Shown here: in pieces, positions 1 through 7,976 of the stretch | Layout: every line of letters begins with the position of its first letter | Numbering within the stretch: the stretch's first letter is position 1 | Assembly (NCBI RefSeq): GCF_003865365.1 | Contig: NZ_RQVR01000006.1 | Span: forward strand, 62,001 to 126,000 | Direction of reading: 5' to 3' | Length of the DNA: 64,000 nt | Origin: Flavobacterium macacae | GTDB taxonomy: Bacteria > Bacteroidota > Bacteroidia > Flavobacteriales > Flavobacteriaceae | Made by a program: the position numbers and the translations under genes | The notes under the pieces: generated by a model | What the model was told of the DNA's origin: nothing | The model's input: the letters and a program-made list of their open reading frames with translations, nothing else | Database searches by the model: none

Positions 1-795
1 AAAGGCACTTTCTCGAAAACGGATGCGGTCCAATCGCGTGTAAAAATGCTTGAAAAGCTGACAATCGTTCAGGTGGATGAAGTGGATACTTCGGCATTGA
101 AGCTGAAATTTCCGCCGGCTGCACGTTCCGGAAATTATCCTGTAATCGTGAAAGATTTGCAGAAATCCTATGGCGACCACTTGATTTTCAAAGACGCCAA
201 TATTGTCATTGAACGTGGCGATAAAGTGGCTTTTGTAGGGAAAAATGGAGAAGGTAAGTCTACGATGATCAAAGCAATTATGAAAGAAATCGGGATCGAC
301 AGCGGGTCTGTGGAAGTAGGCCACAATGCCCAAATTGGATATTTTGCCCAAAACCAAGCTTCCTTATTAGATGAAAATGCTACTATTTTTGAAACCATTG
401 ACAATATTGCCGTTGGAGAAGTTAGAACGCAAATCAAGAATATTCTAGGAGCATTTATGTTTCACGGTGATGATACCACAAAAAAGGTAAAAGTGCTTTC
501 TGGAGGAGAAAAGACGCGTTTGGCAATGATCAAATTATTGCTTGAACCTGTGAATTTGTTGATTTTGGATGAGCCTTCGAATCACCTGGACATGAAAACC
601 AAAGACATCATCAAGGATGCGCTTCGTGATTTTGACGGAACTTTAATTTTAGTTTCGCACGACAGGGATTTCTTGGACGGATTGGCTACGAAGGTTTTTG
701 AATTTGGTAACAAGCGCGTCAAAGAACATTTTGAAGACATCAAAGGTTTCTTAGAACATAAAAAAATGGATAGTCTGAGAGAGATTGAAAAGTAA
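1..795 (+). CDS. ABC-F family ATPase, C-terminal half (5' truncated by window edge)
   Basis: The reading frame is open from base 1, so the protein starts before the window; 264 codons plus stop are visible. Counting from the Met at 46, they hold one complete ABC domain: Walker A GKNGEGKST (65-73), signature LSGGEKTRLAM (151-161), Walker B LLILDEPSNHLD (171-182) and the H-loop His in LVSHDRDF (202-209). The first visible residues, ending SRVKMLEKL, match the end of the inter-domain linker typical of ABC-F proteins. These are soluble duplicated ATPases without membrane domains that act on the ribosome (EttA/Uup/YbiT type). Which subgroup this one belongs to cannot be told without the N-terminal half. 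Confidence 0.9.
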   Translation, partial: KGTFSKTDAVQSRVKMLEKLTIVQVDEVDTSALKLKFPPAARSGNYPVIVKDLQKSYGDHLIFKDANIVIERGDKVAFVGKNGEGKSTMIKAIMKEIGIDSGSVEVGHNAQIGYFAQNQASLLDENATIFETIDNIAVGEVRTQIKNILGAFMFHGDDTTKKVKVLSGGEKTRLAMIKLLLEPVNLLILDEPSNHLDMKTKDIIKDALRDFDGTLILVSHDRDFLDGLATKVFEFGNKRVKEHFEDIKGFLEHKKMDSLREIEK

Positions 796-817
796 TTTTT
801 AGAATCAAATAGTGTAT

Positions 818-867
818 AAATTGCCTACATCAAATCAGGAAAAAATGATTGAAGATGTAGGCAATTT
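818..867. terminator. Long inverted repeat between convergent genes
   Basis: AAATTGCCTACATC (818-831) is perfectly complementary to GATGTAGGCAATTT (854-867), a 14-bp stem with a 22-nt loop. It lies between two genes that end towards each other, and probably acts as a bidirectional terminator although U-runs are weak. Confidence 0.6.
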
Positions 868-918
868 AATTATATAAGTAGAATTACACTTAATTACGAT
901 AATTTTTAAAACAGAAAA

Positions 919-1767
919 TTATTTTTTTTCTAAGGTTAATCTAAAAATATCTGACTTCAAATCAGCGTTGTCTTTGTCTTCGCAAAGCAAAAATTCGATT
1001 TCTTTTGCCGATTCCTTGTAAACCGTGATTCCTTCAAATTTATGCGAATCTGAAATTTTTTTGGTAAAATCAATTTTCATTTTTTCGATGTCTAATCTTC
1101 CGATGAAAGTTCCTAAAACGGCTCCGTCTTCATAAGTTGATTTTGTGTCTTCAACTGTCGCCAAGAAATAAATTTTGTTGTCCACACGAACCGCATCGGT
1201 GAAAGAGCTTTGTACTTTTTTTATTTTCGGAAGTTTATACGAATTATATAAAACAGAAAATTCTTCGGATAAATTTTTTCCGCCAATCGTGAAAATTCCG
1301 TTTTTTGAAGATTTTCCGTTGCCCCGATTGAACAGAAACCAGTTTTCACCAGTGTAAACGGCGCCTTCGATATTAAAATCTTCCGCACTAATTTCTCCAA
1401 AACTTTGCATAACTTGATACAAGGCAGAAACGTCAGTTTCAGATACTTTTTGCTTTTGGCTGGAATCAAAATACACCATTTTTTGGCGGTTCTCCGTGGA
1501 ACCAGAACCAAAAATATAGCAGTCTTCTCCGAAGGAAGTGATGGCTTCAAAATCCGGTTTTATCTTTTTCGGAATGTTTTCTGTTGGAATTTCTGGATTG
1601 TTTTCCAAAAGTTTGTGTTGGTCTAATTTTTTGCTTTCGATGTTGTATTCGTATAAAACCGAAGCATTGTCTGAAATGATAAACAGGGAATTGTCTTTGT
1701 ACACCAAACCCGATGCAGAACCGATTCCGATGATTTGAAATAATATTTCTAAGGTGAATTTTTTCAT
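919..1767 (-). CDS. Uncharacterised beta-propeller-like protein
   Basis: A 282-residue protein with a hydrophobic N-terminus but no clear signal cleavage site. It is rich in short beta-strand-like segments such as LVYKDNSLFIISDN, CYIFGSGSTENRQKM and FEGITVYKESAKEIEFLLCEDKDN, which resemble phytase/esterase-like propeller repeats (SdiA-regulated or DUF6929-type proteins of Flavobacteria). The family name is from memory and not verified. No catalytic motif is visible. The gene stands alone, with a dispersed hairpin repeat just upstream of its start. Confidence 0.65.
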   Translation of the reverse strand: MKKFTLEILFQIIGIGSASGLVYKDNSLFIISDNASVLYEYNIESKKLDQHKLLENNPEIPTENIPKKIKPDFEAITSFGEDCYIFGSGSTENRQKMVYFDSSQKQKVSETDVSALYQVMQSFGEISAEDFNIEGAVYTGENWFLFNRGNGKSSKNGIFTIGGKNLSEEFSVLYNSYKLPKIKKVQSSFTDAVRVDNKIYFLATVEDTKSTYEDGAVLGTFIGRLDIEKMKIDFTKKISDSHKFEGITVYKESAKEIEFLLCEDKDNADLKSDIFRLTLEKK

Positions 1768-1778
1768 AAGTGTTGTTT

Positions 1779-1913
1779 ATAGCCCCGATTGTAGCGGAAA
1801 TCCTTTTTTAAAAAGCGCTATTTTTTGCAAAATAAAAACAGCGACCAGCGGAAGCTGAATTTTCTTTCAGCAAAAAAAGTGGTTTTTAAAAAAGATTACA
1901 GCGGAAAGCGGGA
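1779..1913 (+). repeat. Dispersed hairpin repeat, copy A
   Basis: Starts TAGCCCCGATTGTAGCGG and ends ACAGCGGAAAGCGGGA, the two arms shared with the copies near 23.9, 39.7, 39.9, 44.0, 48.4 and 55.9 kb. Between them, AAATCCTTTTTTAAAAA pairs with TTTTTAAAAAAGATT. This copy has an unusually long apical part. It lies between divergent genes, and GGGCTTCT follows directly as in other copies. Confidence 0.75.
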
Positions 1914-2003
1914 TGGGCTTCTAATTAAAATAATTGTAATGTAGAGAACGTGTTTTTTGATATAAATATATACATTTATGTAAAATTAAAGCGAAAATAA
2001 GAT

Positions 2004-2885
2004 ATGGATGCGATAAATACAGACGATTTTAAATTTACAGGCAAAAAGAAATTAAGCCAATTGCCTACCAAAGTTGAATTTAAAGCGACGGAAGACGAGA
2101 TGAAAAAGCAATTCAAAAAGACCAGAAAAGAACTAAGCGAATTGCAAGACAAAATGTATGCGCATAATAAATACAGCGTTTTGATTTGCCTTCAAGGAAT
2201 GGACACGAGCGGGAAAGACAGCTTGATTCGCGAGGTTTTCAAGGATTTTAATGCGCGTGGCGTTGTGGTCCATAGTTTTAAAACGCCAAATTCAACGGAG
2301 CTGGAGCACGATTATTTGTGGCGCCATTATATTGCGTTGCCTGAAAAAGGGAAATTTGCGGTTTTTAATCGCACGCATTATGAAAATGTTTTGGTCACGC
2401 GAGTGCATCCTGAATATATTTTGAATGAAAATATTCCGGGAATTGATTCTGTAGATGATATCCCTAAGCATTTTTGGAAGAAACGGTATGAGCAAATTGT
2501 CAATTTTGAAAATCATATTGTTTCCAACGGAACGATAATTTTAAAGTTTTTCTTAAATTTAAGCAAGGAAGAACAGCGCCAAAGATTGCTGAGAAGGTTG
2601 GAAAAGCCAAAACACAACTGGAAATTTTCGCCCGGAGATTTGAAAGAAAGAAAACTTTGGGAAAAGTATTTTGACTATTATGGCGAAGCTATCGAGGCGA
2701 CTTCTTCAGATAACGCGCCTTGGTATGTGGTTCCCGCAGACGACAAAGATCTGGCCCGACACATTGTTTTGCAGACTATTTCTGATGCGCTTTTGAAATA
2801 TACCGACATTAAATTTCCGGAATTAGAAGATAAGGTAGAAAATAATTTAGATTTTTACAGAAGTGAATTAGAAAATGAGAAATAA
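2004..2885 (+). CDS. PPK2 family polyphosphate:nucleotide phosphotransferase
   Basis: A 293-residue soluble kinase that transfers phosphate between polyphosphate and a nucleotide. Visible signatures are Walker A GMDTSGKDS (65-73), the second conserved motif FNRTHYENVL (121-130), and the Arg/Lys-rich lid segment RLEKPKHNWKFSPGD near residue 197-212. The length and these variants fit the single-domain PPK2 group related to polyphosphate:AMP or nucleotide phosphotransferases. Substrate preference (AMP, ADP or GDP) cannot be read from the sequence. The gene is monocistronic, followed directly by a strong hairpin. Confidence 0.9.
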   Translation: MDAINTDDFKFTGKKKLSQLPTKVEFKATEDEMKKQFKKTRKELSELQDKMYAHNKYSVLICLQGMDTSGKDSLIREVFKDFNARGVVVHSFKTPNSTELEHDYLWRHYIALPEKGKFAVFNRTHYENVLVTRVHPEYILNENIPGIDSVDDIPKHFWKKRYEQIVNFENHIVSNGTIILKFFLNLSKEEQRQRLLRRLEKPKHNWKFSPGDLKERKLWEKYFDYYGEAIEATSSDNAPWYVVPADDKDLARHIVLQTISDALLKYTDIKFPELEDKVENNLDFYRSELENEK

Positions 2886-2916
2886 AAAAAAGCCTTGGAA
2901 TCCCAAGGCTTTTTTG
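2885..2916. terminator. Bidirectional intrinsic terminator
   Basis: AGCCTTGG/CCAAGGCT stem flanked by A-run and T-run, between the convergent PPK2 and outer-membrane protein genes. Confidence 0.9.
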
Positions 2917-2931
2917 TTGTGTTTTTTATTT

Positions 2932-3489
2932 TTACAAAGTAAATCCGTACGCTAAACGAAGCGAAAGCTGTCCGATTCCTTCGTTGTTTCCTGGACCTTG
3001 AAGCGTTGGGAAATCATTATAATATTCGTAACGAAGACTCGCATCAAAATATTTGTTTGCGTAACCAATTCCTGGAGATAAAATTAAGGTAGTGTCGTCA
3101 TAACCATTAGTTACCGCGAAACCAGCACCCACTTCACCTAAAACATAGAATTGATCTTCCCAAACAAAAGCTTTAAATCCGGCCTTAACGGGAATGAAAC
3201 CTAAATCTTTGATTCCTTCTTCACCTACAAAAAGGTTGGTAAAACCTGTTGTAAGGGTTAATGATGTTCTTTTTGAAAGGTCATATTGCAATCTTGCATC
3301 GGCACCCAAAGCAAAGTCATAAGCGTCTTCAAATACATATCCCGCGTTTACCCCGAATCCCAATCGGAAACCTTGGTCATAGTTTTTTGTATCGCCAATG
3401 ATACTTTCTTTTTCTTGCGCATTTACGTTTGTTGTAAAAACAGTTAAGGATAGCACGGCAATTGCTGCCATTGATTTTAATCTTTTCAT
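2932..3489 (-). CDS. Secreted outer-membrane beta-barrel protein
   Basis: A 185-residue protein with an N-terminal signal peptide (MKRLKSMAAIAVLSLTVFTT, cleavage probably after NVNA at about 24). The rest alternates polar and aromatic residues in amphipathic strands, e.g. LRLGFGVNAGYVFED and SLRYEYYNDF, and ends in an aromatic-rich strand LSLRLAYGFTL as in OmpA/OmpW-like eight-stranded barrels. Small barrels of this type are common in Bacteroidota; no specific function can be assigned. It stands alone between two terminated or divergent neighbours. Confidence 0.75.
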   Translation of the reverse strand: MKRLKSMAAIAVLSLTVFTTNVNAQEKESIIGDTKNYDQGFRLGFGVNAGYVFEDAYDFALGADARLQYDLSKRTSLTLTTGFTNLFVGEEGIKDLGFIPVKAGFKAFVWEDQFYVLGEVGAGFAVTNGYDDTTLILSPGIGYANKYFDASLRYEYYNDFPTLQGPGNNEGIGQLSLRLAYGFTL

Positions 3490-3685
3490 AGTAGAGGTTA
3501 TTAAATTGTTAGTAGATTAAAATTACCAATAATAACGCCACCCTTCCAAATGTTAAATTTTAAAGTATTGTTAAAAGATTAATTATGGATGAAGTGTTTA
3601 GTAATCAGTATTTTAATAAATATTGTGTTTTTAACAAAAAATACGTAATTATCTTTAAAAGTGTGGAAATAGTACACACGGATTG

Positions 3686-3693
3686 TATCTTTG
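3686..3693 (+). promoter_or_regulatory. -7 promoter element TATCTTTG of the MATE gene
   Basis: Exact match to the Bacteroidota TAnnTTTG element. It overlaps a possible TTG start at 3691, which is therefore upstream of or at the transcription start and cannot be the real start codon. Confidence 0.7.
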
Positions 3694-3714
3694 TCCCAAA
3701 TTTTCCACAGAATC

Positions 3715-5121
3715 GTGAACATACAGCAATACACAAAAGAGTTCGGCTATAATTTAAAGTTAGCCTATCCAATTATTTTAGGAATGCTTGGGCATACCTT
3801 GATAGGAATCGTAGATAATATAATGGTAGGGAAGCTTGGCGCTACAGAATTGGCTGCCGTTTCGCTTGGCAACAGTTTTATTTTTATAGCCATTTCGCTG
3901 GGAATAGGTTTTTCAACAGCCATAACGCCAATTGTCGCGCAATCTGACGCCGCAAAAAATACCGACGATATTCGTTCGGCTTTCCATCACGGATTATTTT
4001 TATGCACCATTTTAGGAATTTCCCTGTTTGGGGTAATTGTCTTGGCAAAACCCTTGATGAATTATATGGGACAGCCTGAGGAAGTGATTGTTTTGGCACG
4101 ACCTTATATTGACTGGGTGGCGTTTTCATTGATTCCGATGGTGGTCTATCAAGGTTACAAACAGTTTGCCGACGGACTTTCGATGACCAAATATTCGATG
4201 TATGCCATTATAATGGCCAACGTCGTGCACGTAATCTTGAACTATTTTTTAATTTACGGAATTTGGATTTTTCCAAAAATGGGAATTATCGGAGCTGCTT
4301 TGGGAACCGTGATTTCAAGATTTATGATGCTGATTTTCATGCACGTGATCTTGTCAAAAAACAGTAAATTAAAAGCGTATTTCCAGAATTTCAGTTTCCA
4401 CGATATCAAAAAATCAATGCTGAAAAAAATCGTAGATTTAGGCCTGCCTTCGGCAATGCAGATGTTTTTTGAAGTGGCATTGTTCACGGCAGCCATCTGG
4501 CTTTCAGGTTCTTTAGGAAAAACGAGCCAGGCGGCAAATCAAATTGCGCTGAGTTTGGCTTCGGCGACATTTATGTTTGCCATGGGATTGAGCGTTGCTG
4601 CGATGATTCGGGTCAGCAACCAAAAAGGATTGTCAGATTTTAAGAAATTGGTTGTCGTGGCAAAATCTATTTTCTTACTGGCGATAATTTTAGAAACCAT
4701 TTTTGCGATTTTCTTTATTGCCTTCCATCAATTTTTGCCTCATTTCTTCTTAAATATGGACAATACGCTGTTGGCCTTAGACAATGAAGAAGTAATTGCA
4801 ATTGCAGCAAAACTGCTTTTAGTGGCCGCTATTTTCCAAATTTCTGACGGAATCCAAGTTGTGGTTTTAGGCGCTTTGCGTGGTTTGCAAGATGTAAAAA
4901 TTCCGATGTACATTACTTTTGCGGCCTATTGGGTTGTTGGTTTTCCGATTTCCTATTATTTAGGAAAATTCACCGAACTGAAAGCCACCGGAATCTGGAT
5001 CGGCCTTTTGGCAGGTTTGACCGTTGCCGCCATATTTTTGTATATTCGCTTTAATTATTTGACTAAAAAGCTAATCATAAGTTCAGAAAATAAAGAAGAG
5101 ATTGCAAGTAGCAACTCATAA
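3715..5121 (+). CDS. MATE family multidrug/Na+ efflux transporter
   Basis: A 468-residue inner-membrane protein with about 12 hydrophobic segments and the duplicated MATE architecture. The N-terminal half carries the typical LAYPIILGMLGHTLIGIVDN segment and the second half a related LGLPSAMQMFFEVALF segment. MATE proteins export cationic drugs and metabolites using Na+ or H+ gradients (NorM/DinF-like). I chose GTG at 3715 (start VNIQQYTKEFGYN) because the longer frame begins with TTG inside the promoter element at 3686-3693. The stop codon lies within a 14-bp tandem repeat. The next gene follows after 26 bases and may be co-transcribed. Confidence 0.9.
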   Translation: MNIQQYTKEFGYNLKLAYPIILGMLGHTLIGIVDNIMVGKLGATELAAVSLGNSFIFIAISLGIGFSTAITPIVAQSDAAKNTDDIRSAFHHGLFLCTILGISLFGVIVLAKPLMNYMGQPEEVIVLARPYIDWVAFSLIPMVVYQGYKQFADGLSMTKYSMYAIIMANVVHVILNYFLIYGIWIFPKMGIIGAALGTVISRFMMLIFMHVILSKNSKLKAYFQNFSFHDIKKSMLKKIVDLGLPSAMQMFFEVALFTAAIWLSGSLGKTSQAANQIALSLASATFMFAMGLSVAAMIRVSNQKGLSDFKKLVVVAKSIFLLAIILETIFAIFFIAFHQFLPHFFLNMDNTLLALDNEEVIAIAAKLLLVAAIFQISDGIQVVVLGALRGLQDVKIPMYITFAAYWVVGFPISYYLGKFTELKATGIWIGLLAGLTVAAIFLYIRFNYLTKKLIISSENKEEIASSNS

Positions 5122-5144
5122 TTCATAACTCATAATTCATAACT
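5113..5144 (+). repeat. 14-bp tandem duplication AACTCATAATTCAT
   Basis: Two exact copies (5113-5126, 5127-5140) plus a partial third span the MATE stop codon and end 3 bases before the next start codon. A related motif (AATTCATAATT) occurs near 23.2 kb. Confidence 0.8.
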
Positions 5145-5147
5145 TAA

Positions 5148-5375
5148 ATGGAATTACCAAAATTTTTATTAGGAGACAACACTGATTTTCCAGAAGATAT
5201 TTTTATCATCCACATGGACTATCCACGATTCATAATCAATTTAAAAGACGACGAAGTCGAGTTTTTAGAAGAAGCTGAAGACCTTGACGAAGCAGAACTC
5301 AACGAAGTTATGGAAGGTTTGATTGTGGAGGCTAACGAATTTTATGATCGCGAAATAGGAAGGTATGAGGAGTAA
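5148..5375 (+). CDS. Small acidic conserved hypothetical protein
   Basis: A 75-residue, strongly acidic protein without signal peptide or membrane segment. It has the pattern MELPKFLLGDNTDFPEDIFIIH followed by a Glu/Asp-rich helix (EVEFLEEAEDLDEAELNEVMEGL). It resembles short acidic proteins found widely in Flavobacteria but I recognise no functional family. It follows the MATE gene closely and has no obvious promoter of its own. Confidence 0.7.
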   Translation: MELPKFLLGDNTDFPEDIFIIHMDYPRFIINLKDDEVEFLEEAEDLDEAELNEVMEGLIVEANEFYDREIGRYEE

Positions 5376-5433
5376 ATAAGTATTCGAAAAGCAGTTGTCA
5401 GTTTTTAATTGGAACAAATCTGTGACTTCTGTA

Positions 5434-6522
5434 TTAAGGCTTAAAATACTTTTCAAGTAAAATAGAAGCGGCGGCAAACGGTGAAATTTCATTGTTTTGC
5501 ACCGCTTTTTTATTTGTCTCCAATAAACTTTTGATTTCTGGATGATTAAAGAAATTGGTTTTCAACTGTTCATTGATGGTTTCCAAAAGCCAATGTTGGT
5601 TTTGGTCTTGGCGCCTTTCGTTGAAATAATTGTTTTCTTTGGTAAGATTTAAATATTCTGAAATCATCTCCCAAACATTCGAAATTCCATCGTGAGTTAT
5701 CGCGCTTGCCGTCACAACTTTGGGCTGCCAGCCGGAGCTTTTCGCCGGAAATAAATGCAACGCTCGATTGAATTCCACTTTGGCGAAATTCGCTTTTTTG
5801 ATATTATCTCCGTCAGCTTTGTTGATGACAATGGCATCGGCCATTTCCATAATGCCGCGCTTGATTCCTTGCAATTCATCTCCGGCCCCTGAAATTTTTA
5901 GTAACAAAAAGAAATCAACCATACTGTGAACAGCAGTTTCGCTTTGGCCAACGCCAACGGTTTCAATCACAATCGAATCAAAGCCGCAAGCTTCGCATAA
6001 GATAATGGTTTCACGCGTTTTTCGGGCAACACCGCCCAACGTTTCGCCTGACGCAGAAGGCCTGATGTAAGCATTTTCATCCTTTACTAATTCTTCCATA
6101 CGGGTTTTATCGCCTAGAATGCTTCCGTGAGAAATCGTACTGCTTGGATCCACGGCCAAAACGGCTACTTTCTTTCCATTGGAAGTTAAAAACTTTCCAA
6201 AAGCTTCAATAAAGGTACTTTTTCCTACACCTGGAACGCCTGTAATTCCTAAGCGAACCGAATTATTGGCATAAGGCAAACAGGCTTGAATGACCTGATT
6301 TGCTTTTTCTAAATGCTTTGGATTTGTACTTTCTACCAAAGTAATCGCTCTTGATAACGCAGTTTTGTCTCCTTTCAAAATCCCCGAAATCAATTCTTCA
6401 GCAGAAGGTTGGTTTTTTCTGGACTGAATAATTTGCGCAACAGATTCTCTGCCAATACTTTCAGGCTGTTCGATTCCGTCTTTTTCTTTCAAGGCAGATT
6501 TATGTGGAGTTGATTTCGACAC
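5434..6522 (-). CDS. meaB: MeaB/ArgK-type GTPase, methylmalonyl-CoA mutase chaperone
   Basis: A 362-residue G3E-family GTPase that protects and reloads adenosylcobalamin-dependent methylmalonyl-CoA mutase. Clear motifs are Walker A GITGVPGVGKST, the VLAVDPSSTIS switch region, Walker B-like DSIVIETVGVGQSE and NKAD for guanine recognition. The start was set at GTG 6522 (VSKSTPHKSALKEKDG) because 35 more upstream codons encode a poorly conserved hydrophobic stretch and family members usually begin here; the longer ATG start at 6627 is the alternative. The mutase genes are not in the window, but the adenosyltransferase at 23.2 kb belongs to the same pathway. Confidence 0.92.
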   Translation of the reverse strand: MSKSTPHKSALKEKDGIEQPESIGRESVAQIIQSRKNQPSAEELISGILKGDKTALSRAITLVESTNPKHLEKANQVIQACLPYANNSVRLGITGVPGVGKSTFIEAFGKFLTSNGKKVAVLAVDPSSTISHGSILGDKTRMEELVKDENAYIRPSASGETLGGVARKTRETIILCEACGFDSIVIETVGVGQSETAVHSMVDFFLLLKISGAGDELQGIKRGIMEMADAIVINKADGDNIKKANFAKVEFNRALHLFPAKSSGWQPKVVTASAITHDGISNVWEMISEYLNLTKENNYFNERRQDQNQHWLLETINEQLKTNFFNHPEIKSLLETNKKAVQNNEISPFAAASILLEKYFKP

Positions 6523-6620
6523 GTTTAAGATTTTGAAAAGTAAAAGTAGCGAAAAGGCTTTAAGATGCAAAGTGGCTGGGCGCAAATTTGCTAAGTTTTG
6601 AAAAGCTGCATAAATAAAAT

Positions 6621-6685
6621 CTCGCAAAGTCGCGTAGCGGCAAAGCTTTCAAATCATAAGCTGTGCGAGCGTGCGCCTTTGCGAG
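6621..6685. repeat. Inverted repeat CTCGCAAAG ... CTTTGCGAG
   Basis: A perfect 9-bp inverted repeat (6621-6629 and 6677-6685) encloses a GC-richer stretch with AGCGGCAAAGCTTTC and AGCTGTGCGAGCGTGCGC. It sits in the gap between the oxidoreductase and meaB. A fragment of similar flavour (AAAGTCGCGAATTTGCAAAGTAGC) lies at about 9190-9215. Confidence 0.6.
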
Positions 6686-6733
6686 AAATGTTTAAGTTCA
6701 ATCAAAATCCCAGAACTAAAACCTTGTGCCTAA

Positions 6734-7378
6734 TTAATAAGCTGCCGTAAAACGAACTTGGTGGTGCTTTGGATTTTCAACTTCATCAGCCAAAACTACC
6801 GCCACATCTTCACCAGAAAGAATACTTCTTCCTTCTTCATTAAAAACAGGAGATTCAGTTCCTAAACGGTATTTTCCAGTTCTTCCTGTTGTGATTCCTG
6901 GGTGCATTTCAATTGCCGGGCTGAAAAAGGCCCAATCCAATTCTTTTTCTTCTTTGATGATGTCTAAGTATTCACGGGCTGCAACAGCTCCCGGTTTGAT
7001 GTCAGCAGGAAAATCTGGGCCGTCAACCAATTGTTTTCCGTCGATGAAAAGGCTTCCGGCTCCGCCAACAGTGATTAATCTTTTTACGCTAGAAAGTTTT
7101 ACAGCTTCTTGGATGGCTTTTGCGCCCACCAAGAAATCAGCATAAATATTTGGGTTGGTCCATCCCGGATTGTAGGCGCTCACAACGGCATCCTGACCTT
7201 TTAAAACCGAAGCCAGAGCTTCAATATCGTTCACATCAACGGCAACATATTTTAAATTTTCAATGTCAGAATCTTTTTCAGACCTCGAAATTGCGGTTAC
7301 TTCGTGTTTTCTGTTTGTGAATTCTTGAGTTAGGCTTGTGCCAAGGAAACCAGTGGCCCCGATAATTGCTATTTTCAT
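6734..7378 (-). CDS. NAD(P)-binding atypical SDR oxidoreductase (YwnB-like)
   Basis: A 214-residue single-domain Rossmann protein. It begins MKIAIIGATGFLGTSLTQEF, the GxxGxxG dinucleotide-binding motif, followed by an acidic/basic switch ISRSEKD and DVNDIEALASVLKGQDAVVSAY. The canonical SDR YxxxK is not evident, as in the NmrA/YwnB group of NAD(P)H-binding sensors and reductases. It lies 54 bases downstream of an Rrf2 regulator on the same strand, the same pairing as ywnA-ywnB in Bacillus subtilis, so it is probably the target of that regulator. The substrate is unknown. Confidence 0.85.
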   Translation of the reverse strand: MKIAIIGATGFLGTSLTQEFTNRKHEVTAISRSEKDSDIENLKYVAVDVNDIEALASVLKGQDAVVSAYNPGWTNPNIYADFLVGAKAIQEAVKLSSVKRLITVGGAGSLFIDGKQLVDGPDFPADIKPGAVAAREYLDIIKEEKELDWAFFSPAIEMHPGITTGRTGKYRLGTESPVFNEEGRSILSGEDVAVVLADEVENPKHHQVRFTAAY

Positions 7379-7432
7379 AATTTGTATGTTTATAAGTAAT
7401 AAAAAAAGTTATAGTTTAGGGTAAAAAAAGAG

Positions 7433-7840
7433 CTAGAACTGATCGGAGAATGCAGTCAATGAAATCCCGCTCAATTGTTTGCTGATCTTTTGGTTGATAT
7501 CTGAGTACAATTCATCCAGTTTTTCATTAATTTCTTTTCCAACGGGGCATTTCGGATTCGGGTCATTTTTAGAGTAGCCCAAGGAAACGGTTTCAAAAGT
7601 CATCTTAAAGATATCATCAAGATTGATGTTAGAAGCTGGTTTTAACAATTTCGTACCGCCATTTTTTCCTTCTTTGCTTTCCACTACCTTGTTTTTCTTC
7701 AGGTTGGCAATTTCCTTCCGAACCAAAACCGGATGCACATTCATGCTTCTTGCAATAAATTCTGAAGACAAATACTCGTCTGGGAATTTTGACAGCAACG
7801 TAAGAATGTGAAGCGTTATGGCGAATTTGCCTGAAATCAT
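7433..7840 (-). CDS. Rrf2 family transcriptional regulator
   Basis: A 135-residue Rrf2-type winged-helix regulator. The N-terminal DNA-binding domain is visible as FAITLHILTLLSKFPDEYLSSEFIARSMNV with wing region KEGKNGGTKLLKPAS. Only one Cys (in PKCPVGKE) is present, so a three-Cys Fe-S cluster like IscR or NsrR is excluded; this fits the cluster-free YwnA/CymR side of the family. A perfect palindrome sits between its promoter and start, suggesting autoregulation. It is the first gene of a two-gene unit with the downstream oxidoreductase. Confidence 0.9.
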   Translation of the reverse strand: MISGKFAITLHILTLLSKFPDEYLSSEFIARSMNVHPVLVRKEIANLKKNKVVESKEGKNGGTKLLKPASNINLDDIFKMTFETVSLGYSKNDPNPKCPVGKEINEKLDELYSDINQKISKQLSGISLTAFSDQF

Positions 7841-7842
7841 AC

Positions 7843-7861
7843 TGTAATAAATTATATTACA
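7843..7861. promoter_or_regulatory. Candidate Rrf2 operator TGTAATA-N5-TATTACA
   Basis: A perfect 7-bp inverted repeat (7843-7849, 7855-7861) lies 2 bases upstream of the Rrf2 start codon and overlaps the -7 element, an ideal place for autorepression. Confidence 0.6.
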
Positions 7862-7867
7862 AATTTA
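7860..7867 (-). promoter_or_regulatory. -7 promoter element TAAATTTG of the Rrf2 gene
   Basis: Exact TAnnTTTG match on the minus strand, 19 bases upstream of the start codon. Confidence 0.6.
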
Positions 7868-7976
7868 GTTGATATATTTTGATTGAAAATTTTATTAAGA
7901 ATTATTTAAGAAACAAAACCGCTCCAACAAATATCCATACCTTAATTTCGCTCTACAAAATTATCTCAAAATTTTT

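Noticed and set aside
5434..6627. MeaB start at 6627
   Set aside because: The added N-terminal 35 residues form a hydrophobic stretch foreign to this cytosolic GTPase; a GTG at 6522 matches the usual start.
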